From Streblospio benedicti (Eukaryota; Annelida; Polychaeta; Spionida; Spionidae): 64,000 nt of DNA. The translations under genes were made by a program, and so were the position numbers. The stretch's first letter is position 1, and every line of letters starts with the position of its first letter. The stretch covers positions 14,812,379 to 14,876,378 of the forward strand of contig CM032659.1 in the NCBI GenBank assembly GCA_019095985.1, read 5' to 3'. The notes under the pieces were generated by a model. It worked only from the letters and a program-made list of their open reading frames with translations, did not search any database and was not told where the DNA came from. Positions 11,692-21,000 of this stretch are shown here, piece by piece.

Positions 11692-11958
11692 AGAATCTTC
11701 TTTATACTTTTTGTAATGGATAATTCATCAAATGTTTTTAATGTTCTATGTGCCCAATTCTTTCTATTTCTGATGGCTAAATTGTAGGACCATTTGAAAA
11801 CCCTGTATGTTAGCCTGTGTTGGACTTTGAATTTTAAATGATGAAGAAACAAATTTCTTCAGCGCTGTACAAGATTTCAAATGTACATGATGTCACATGT
11901 TCAATATGTTTGCATGATGTCTAAAAACATTTTATTGACAATATGTGACTATTTTCAG

Positions 11959-12084
11959 GATGTGCATGAGATCAAGTATGGCGTTGACTGGCAAGATTCG
12001 CTCAACTCCGCTGTCAGTCTGTGTGAGGCCTTTATTCCACTGGTCACTCCGAGATACGGTGAAACGCAGTGGACAAACAGAGAG
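11959..12084 (+). CDS. TIR-SLOG exon 1 (first visible): TIR1 core
   Basis: Acceptor TTTTCAG and donor GTCAGT, 42 codons, phase 0 at both ends. Reads DVHEIKYGVDWQDSL, then FIPLVTPRY and TQWTNRE. In SARM1 and plant TIRs the W..[KR]E glutamate is the NADase catalytic residue; here it is the last residue of the exon. The BB-loop side begins here, so strand A and helix A must come from an upstream exon. Confidence 0.85.
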
Positions 12085-15000
12085 GTCAGTTTACATGTGG
12101 GATTCTGAGCTATGAAGCTTCTCTGATTATCGGCAAGGATTTTTGGGGAAGTTAATGTTATTGATTTTGATATGGACATGTAATTAGCTTTTGTTGTGTT
12201 GAATAAAACTCATTAATTGCTTGATGAATTTTTTGAGATATGGCTCAAAGTTTCAGAACATTTGTGTATTTTCTATCAGGTGAAGCTAGCTGACGTGCTG
12301 TCCAAATTCATCCTGCCAGTGTCATTTGTGCGTCTCTGGCCACCGCGATGTCTTGCTATCCAGTTCGCCACCACGCAGTTCATACCATACAGGGACAGCA
12401 GTGACTGGACAGGTATGTTGTGTCTACAGATGGCCATTTTTGATATTTAAAGCTTTGGTTGTTTTTATGGCTGACGTTTCACCATTAACCCTCTTGACGC
12501 CAGCCGTAAATTCATTATACTCCCCCTCAGTGCCAGACACGCATTTTGCATGACGTTTATTCACAGTGGGGGGGCTTCAGTTGTCATAGTTGAAATATGA
12601 TCCTTTGAAGCTCTTACGTTTTTCATCATAAAATTTTCAAATTTACAGTACATATTCAGGAGACGGTCTAGTTTCTTATTTTCAGCATTATAAAAAAAGA
12701 TACATACAGCATCACGTTCGATTTTAACAATTTCGAGTGATCGTCCATTCATTTGACAACTTCCGGGAGCGATTTAAAATGTTGTCATATCAGTAGTAAT
12801 TTTAATTGTAGCAACGTTTTATCGAGGATACACACAAAACACAATATAAACCACCCATATTTCATAATAATATATTTTTACTCACAATATTACGGACGAA
12901 AAACATGTTCAAACCTTGATTTCTGATTCGGCGTGAGTTTGACAGGCACCACTCCGAGTGCACTCGACAACCCGACAAAAACATCATCCGTTTTGATAGA
13001 AATACTAGATCTCCGACGTCCACACTTATTGGGTAGTTTGCCAAACGGTTTATTTGTGATCCTGTATCCAAGATACAATAAGATGGGGCATGGATGACGA
13101 ATAATATGATAATTCTTCTTCAAAATGTTCCAACTTTGTCACTCTTACCAAAAGCCGGTATTTCCTGAAAATCAGCCTTGCGCAGCGCGCGTCGCTGATA
13201 TAGAATCGTTAAGAGCCCTCTTGATAAAGGCTAATTGATGTTCTTTAGCAGTGTCAACGTGTTTTGTGGCGCTTGAACCTAAGAATACCGCTATTAAGGC
13301 TCAAAATATATATCTGGATATGACCTTGATGAGTCTAGTTTCACATTTGTTTAAGGTCTCGATGAATAGCAGGGTTCACGAGCATTTCAATCATATACAA
13401 CAAGCCATGGTTTTGCGAACACTAAGAGTATTTCGCGGCTCAAAATTGCAGCAGATAATGCGTGTTTGGTGGGTAAATATTCGTTCACACTAATATAATT
13501 AAAATATTAACACTATGCTGCTTATTTACTTCTAGAAATGCATCGAAATGTGAAGGTAAAGTTGTTGTTGTTGACACACCGGAATTTGAGACTAGAACCA
13601 CGAGTGTTTATATACGAAAATGGCAGACAAACTGAAGCCGTTTTTTCTGAAAACTGAGGCGCATATATGCGCCCCGGCACTAAAGGCACGTAAAATCTGA
13701 GGTGCATATATGCGCCTCGGCACTAAGCGGGTTAAAACGAGTAAGAAATGGGGCCGTACGTGCGGGGGTATATTGTGTGATCCCTTTTTTCACTGAGCAC
13801 AATATTACAGAGAGCACAGTAATTGGTCGTTTGGTCGTCAGAATCGACTCACGTTTTGTCCAAACGACCTAGACTTCAACAAGAGTTGTCCGTACGGACG
13901 ACTCACGGTTTAGGGACGTGTGATCATCAATATTTGAAAGATATTACACCATTATTTGCTTTCTTTTCATTCAAGTTTCAATCTGCGTTAGTTTCATGGG
14001 TGCTGCCATATTTGTTTACATTCAGAGCGCCACCAACGGGCAATCCACTAAAATACTTTCAACTGGTTCATGCCAGTAGCATGGGAAAAACGGTGTCGCG
14101 CGCTGCTGTATTTGCGGTGTGATAAATGCATGTTGCATTGGGCACTAGTACCAAAATGGCTCCCACAGGAAACAGATGTCAATATGTGTTGAAATTTCTT
14201 GTTATATGCTTGTTATATGCTTAAGATATTAGGTAACATTAAAATGAATTATGTACGATCATTCCTAATGAGGTTTTACATAAAGTTATCTACTTTTAAT
14301 CCCGATGACACTGCTTCTAAATAGTCATTTGACGGATTTAAAAAATGAAATATGTGACAGGATCTTACATGTCAAAGCTTTTGACAGCCAAAAACGTGAA
14401 CTGTTCAAAGTCTGTATTGATATGATGTGATGTTATTTATAGAATTTTCTTGTATGATAAATGTATGCAAAAACACAAACACCCATATTATTTCTGGACG
14501 ACCCAGAATATCACCCAGACCACCTACGTTTTGTAGTAGGTCGTCCGGACGGGCAAGCTACGATTCAGAATTACTGTGCTCTCTGTATTACAAAAAGAAA
14601 GATAACACAGTCCAATAAACATGCCATTTACATTTTATACATCCTCAGACCCAGATGAGGATGAGGTGGTGAGAGCGTGGGAGGAAGATGATCTTCAGAG
14701 AGTGGCTGAGGAGATCAATAACCGGCTTAAGGATCACCGCGGAAACAACATCGACAACAAACAATACAATGACTGTGGGGAGGGCGATGTCGGGGAGCTC
14801 AAAAAGGTCAGTTATACTATTATTCATCCATTTACCAAATAGTTAAAGATTCAGCTGTAAATACACAAGAGTGCTGATGCCACATTTCAAATGAAACAGT
14901 GTCCAATCATTGAGCAATCATTTGAACACACCTGGTAAAAATACAGCAGTCTATCAAGTTTCTAAGTCGGTAAACCAATGCTTTACAGGGTGTCCTAATA

Positions 15001-18000
15001 ATAACAGAAATATTGAATTCAAGCTCTATTTGTTGGAAACAAATATGTAGTCACTAACCATCTAAGCCTGTATAATCAATCTATATCCATTTCTCCATGT
15101 CAATGACAATTTACAGATGATTCCATTGAGAAATTACTGTTTTATAAGACATTTTCCAATCGTGCTACTTCAGATTAACGTTTGATTCTTAGATGTCCAC
15201 AAATCCATTAAAACTAATATGGATATTCATGTTTTTATATTCTTAAATACTATTTCTAAATCAGAATACATCACACCTAAATGTCATGGCACCTGCAATG
15301 TCCATATACATGTACATCTGTCATTATGTTGCTGTGTTGACGTACAGTCATAGAACGTAAGCTACATTTGTATTAGACACAAGTACACAAAATTATGTAA
15401 ATGGACATTAAATTTTCTGCTGAATCGTTGAAGGATAGTGCATCTTTTGTATCAGTGGCCCACATTGCTTTTCAATCTGATACCTCTGCAGGATTCCCAT
15501 CCCGCAGTCCCACTCTTCTGAATGTGCATACATGTAATTTTGTACTTTAAGATTGCTCTTGTTTGAAATATTGTGTAAGGTCAGGTGATTGAAAGCTAAT
15601 GTGAGTGATGAACACCATGTACTATGGTAGAAAGTGACCTACATGTATGCTGCACGGGTAGTTGAGTCTGACGAGGATGCAAATGACCTGGTGTGTGAAT
15701 GTGCAAATGGTTGGAGCCACAATAAAAGTTAATTGGGACTGTAAATAAGCACATTTACATTTATATAAAATCAAATGTATGAGCGATTTGACAAATAGTA
15801 GCAAGCAATACCACTTTTCCAAAATTATATACCTCAAATGTACAGCCCTGTACTCATATCTCAATTTGTAATATATTTACAGACCCCCACCCTGTTAAGC
15901 TGCCCGCTTCATTTACCGGACGGTTACGACATTCTGTCCCAGAACCGGGACGGGAAACCATTGGTCGTAATCATCAACCACCCAAAGCAGCACCACTTCG
16001 TGAGTACCTTTATGATAAGTATCATTTATTGGAGCTCGTAATCTTAACACAAAATGAGATTTTCCTAATTTCTAACAAATTTTGAACTACAATGCTATCA
16101 TTGCAATATGTCATTATTCTTTGTTCTGCACCATACGAGGATGAAAACCTTTTGATTAAGTAAATTATATGGAACAAAAGTGGATTTTTTTTTGCATTAT
16201 GAATATGGACTGTATAATAGAGACTGGCCATGTTCTGCGCATTGTTGTAGGCGCGGGCGCTGGTCTCGTTCCTGGAGGACGAGGGCATGGAGGCATGGTG
16301 CAGCAGCGACCTCGCACTGGGGGATGGGGAGGAGACCGGTGCCTCCCAGCTTCAGCAGGCCACCGCAGAGACAGGTACACGGGGGCACTCACTGCTATAT
16401 TACATCTGACAGGTTTGTTGTATGTCCACATTGGGGCCTGTGTTGAGAAATGTCGATGTGTGGGGTTTATGTTGTGCTGTACAATGTACATTCGATTAGT
16501 CGATGGCACTTACATTTGATCTATGCTGGTAGCAGTACATTTGTGTATCCTGGTAGTCGGGAGTATACAGTGAGAACAACAGGAGCACATCACCTCACAG
16601 GCTGACAACTGCAATTACATATAGATGTATTGTATTTTAATGGACTTTAATGTAAGCATGATCGACACTAGAGTATTGTGCCATTAACCTCCTGTAACTA
16701 TAAACGCGTATAGAATTTGGAATGCACGTAAAGTGATACAGATTTCTTTACCAGACATGCTGGTGTCCCAGTCTTCTCTGGCCTCCTCCACGGCGAGCAT
16801 GGACGCGGACAAGATGGCGCAGTTCCAGCAGAAAGCGGACGAGGCTGGGGTCGTCGTGTTTGTTCTGTCCAAGGCGTTCGCAGCGTCGCGAGGTCTCACA
16901 GCAGCAGGTTTGAACCAGTTAAAACTTGTGTTAGAAAGTTGCAAAGATATGGGTCATAACATTCAGTAATTTTCTTCGAAAGATTCGACGTAATGGTATG
17001 TTAACGGCAAAATAGCAAAGAACAAAAGACTGAAATTGAATCATGTTGATTTTGGTTTTGGTTTTGGATCAATAGAAAGCAGATGTATTTTTTCTGTTAT
17101 ATTTTTTTCTAATATTAAATGTCAACAATGTATGTACAAACTTGTAAACAAATAACACAAAAACTGGTTTGTCCTTGGTTAATTTTTTCTTTTCTTATGA
17201 TATAAACTGGTATGATTACAGTTTGTAATTTTATTATCACGATAATTGTTGCTCATGGCAACTGAAAATTACTATGGAAGGTGTGAAACAGTGCTGATAC
17301 ATTTGTTAATGTTTTTTTCTTATTATGAATGTTTCGTGGAAGATAAAAGTAGAAAAATGCAAATAGTGTTTTTCTTAATTAAAGAGGAAGTAAAAAAAAA
17401 ATATTACTAAACAAAAAGTAATACACATATCATAATGGATTATCTTGTTCCACGCTTTGAGCAGGTGTTCTACTGTGAGCAGCGTAAGCGAGTGCTACCC
17501 CTCCAGTTCGAGGACTTCACCATGCCAGGCTGGCTCAGTATGCTCATTGGCACTGGAGACAGATTCGTGGTACGTACTGCAGTGAGCCATTGTTGTATAT
17601 AAATAGTTTTTGTAGTGTATCTACTATTAGTTAGTTCACAACACGTGGCTTATTACCAAGCAGTTGTTATATTGTGTATTGTATGTACATCACAAGAGCA
17701 AAGTGTTTAACATAGACATCTATGTAAAACATGCTGTTGTAATTTTTTAGATAAGCCTCGTTTTTGAGTCAACAACTACAATGTACAGTTCTTAGCTCAT
17801 TAAAGCACTATGACTGGTTCATGGTACTTTATCAACCTTTTTTCTACTTTAATCACCTTTTCTTTCTTATCTGGAATGATCAATCTTTTTAGCTAGAAAG
17901 GTTGCCATAAGGGTCCTTTTTTAGGTCCACAAGTTTTGTAAAGAAAAATATTTATGTCTTAGAATTGGACCCCGTTTGCAGATTACGTACATGTACCTAA

Positions 18001-21000
18001 AACATATTTCTTATTGGCCTGTTCTTGAATCAAGAAAATCTGTTTATTTCATATTTTGGATGTAAGAGAATCCTGCACTTTTTCTTCAATTCAGTCAAAC
18101 TAGCTGGCAATATTCTACCTACATATATGTGACTGAAAGGCACCGTAACAGTGTCCTTCACAATCTTTGATCCACTCGTGACAAGTTCTCCATAATATGT
18201 CATCTTAGAATAGACTAGAATCACTATTTTATTAGTTAGTTAAGGGCCTGTTGTGTGATACGTTCGATGCACTACACTACATTAGGTATTGCATACTTGT
18301 CAGGAGTGGAGACGTGCACTACCAGGTGCCTGTGTTTTCAGGGCCCTCCAGGGAAGGAGCCTGGGAAGCCGAAGCACTCCACATTCCACGATCCCTCATC
18401 TTCCTTCTCTCAGACACAAACCAAACTCAGCAGCAGCAGCAACAACAGCAACAATGCCCCCAAAGTTGGGGCCAGTAACACCTCCTCTGGTGCTGCTGCT
18501 GCAGCTTCTAAGGAGCAGGCCCACTTCTTCATGGTACCTATTGTACTTTGTTGCTTAATGCGTTATTGGCGGAGTAGTCATTGATGCTTTCTCAGAAATT
18601 CTATTGCAGCCTATATCAAAGCATAATATAAGTTCAAATTTTTCAAGATGGATGTTTGAGTGACCAAAATGCAGTGCATGCAGGGGAACTAGTGTTTTTC
18701 AGACACCATTTCTTAATGACAAATGTCTATTTTTTAATGTATTGGCATGGTCTATTGAAACGATGATTATATGTGAGAATATACATTTTGTTTTCCGCTT
18801 GCAAATATTCAACTGTCTAAAGTCGCTGTCAGATTTAAGACAATTTTGTCTTATTTGTGATTTATGCTCCAGTCTGACAGTCACGAATCTTCATCCTTGA
18901 ATTGGTTGTACAGAAAGGGATGAGAAATACATAGGAGCACGGGAGGTGGTTCTATAAAAGCATTTAAAACATCTCTTTGATGAGGCAATATGTGAGTTAA
19001 TACCACATGCATTCAGCTTCAATATTACAGAGGGTCTCCATGAGCTTAAGGAACTTGTACATGTCAATAATATTTGACAATAAGATACAAACTTCAGCTG
19101 CACCAAACAATTGATCATTTATTTACCGCTTTTTAATTTATTCTTTAAACCTTGACAAAACACAACTCTGCAGACGTTTCACTGATGCAACAGCATAAAA
19201 ATTAGCCGCTCATCCTCTTGTATTGACTAATAAAACAGCAACTCGTCCGTTCGACGAGTAGCAAAGTCTGCTCCATTTTGCATACATGTACAGTTTGAGC
19301 AAGAAGGACGAGTTCATTTTTGCGAGACGAGTAGCATTTTTCCACATAATCCTGACTCTGATGCAATTATTATTATGTTTTGTCAAGGTTCTGATTGTAT
19401 TAAGTCAATTTGCTCTGAAAAAGACTCTGACATACATATAAAAGGTTATTTAGCAACTAGTTTCTACTTCAATTTATGTAACAATTGATTTGTAAATATG
19501 ATCATTGAAATCCAATGTATCTATGATTATCTATGATTATACTTATGCAGTTAGAGTATGCTCTAATAACTACAATGGCATCAGCCACCAGGTCATTCCC
19601 ATCTTGGCCATTTTTATTCATATTATGCACTTGGAGTGGTATTCACTTACATTAACAATTAATATTGACAAGTGTTTAAAACCTATTATCATCCCTTATA
19701 TATAGAATACTTTTAGATACCAATAGGAACCAAATCAATCATTGTTGACTTTGCTTGTTATCTCAACAACTTCATCAGGCTGTATAATGGTGGAGTTATT
19801 AGTGCATTCGATAGCTCTCTAGAAGGCAACTAATACAGCCCGTTTCTGCCCCCAGGACTCGCGGTATACTGACTACCGGCGCCACCTGCTGCGTCGACTC
19901 CGCGCAGCACTCAGCACCAGCAAGGACCAGCCAGAGGAAGGCAGTGAGCAGAGGATAGACGATGCTGTGAGTCATAAACTCGTGTATATTGCTGCAACTA
20001 GAAGCAATTGTCACATGTTCATTGCTTAAGTGCAGCCTGTTGGACCTGTTAAATTAGATTTTGAAGGGAGTAAAAAAAAGCTTATATCTGAAATTTCGAA
20101 TTATCTCTGATTCATTATGTTAAGCAAAGGCAACTGCATCTATGGAGGTGAGTTATGGAACATGTCTTTTGAAAGAGCCTTTCAGAAATTTAAAAATAAA
20201 AGAATTCATTCTTATAATTAAAACTCTTTTCAAAGCCACTTGAGCTATTCATTTATCCCACTCCTCAGAATTGGAGATAATAGGTCTAATTGTATCACCA
20301 GGGATAGAAAACTTTTTAGTGTCCGCAACTTCTAGCCGAGAATCTTCATTAGGATTCTATTCTCTTGGCATGTTCTTACGATTGATAATGAAAAATCTCT
20401 GCTGGCGAAGTTGAAAATGTTGGTCATGAAATGAAAGTTTGGATTTATCTTAGAATCAAGAGGCATTCATGCTGTGGCCGTGTTTCAGACCACGGAGCTG
20501 AAGCAGAGTCTGCCTGCTGAGTTTTTCGTTTATGTTGCTGGAGGAACGAAATTCTACAGCAAGCAGTCAGCAGACATATGCAGGTAAACCACAATATGGA
20601 CATCTGTGGAATATAAATGTTGTTTACTTACTGGAGAACTGTGATATTTGGTTTTAATTTCATGTATATGGTATAATTTTATGTGATCTTTAATTCTTAT
20701 TTCATATATTGCGATGTCTTTTGCTTGTTCTATATTTAACTTATTTTTCCTATGGTTACACATTCTTGCAATGTGTATTATTGAAATAAAATATCTTATT
20801 ATTGTTAAAATCCGTGCAAAAATGATATTAATAAAATATTAAAACCCACCCTACTTGTATTAAAGTTTTTGTTTGGACATAAAAGTAAATGTCTTAAAAA
20901 ATATGTTTTCAGAGAGATTGGCAAGAATCTAGCGGCTCTCCCACTAGTCAATCTGTCGACGGGAGGGTTCTATGGCGTTGGGTCCGCCATAGGGCAGTCG

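Noticed and set aside
11580-11852. 90-codon minus-strand frame containing NLAIRNRKNWAHRTLKTFDE
   Set aside because: Crosses the right end of the transposon at 11,691, so it is not a single gene; the host part alone is too short to assign.
16165-16519. Opposite-strand and other-frame 114-116 codon frames over TIR-SLOG exon 5
   Set aside because: Shadows of a GC-rich exon; only one frame matches TIR and fits the splice phases.
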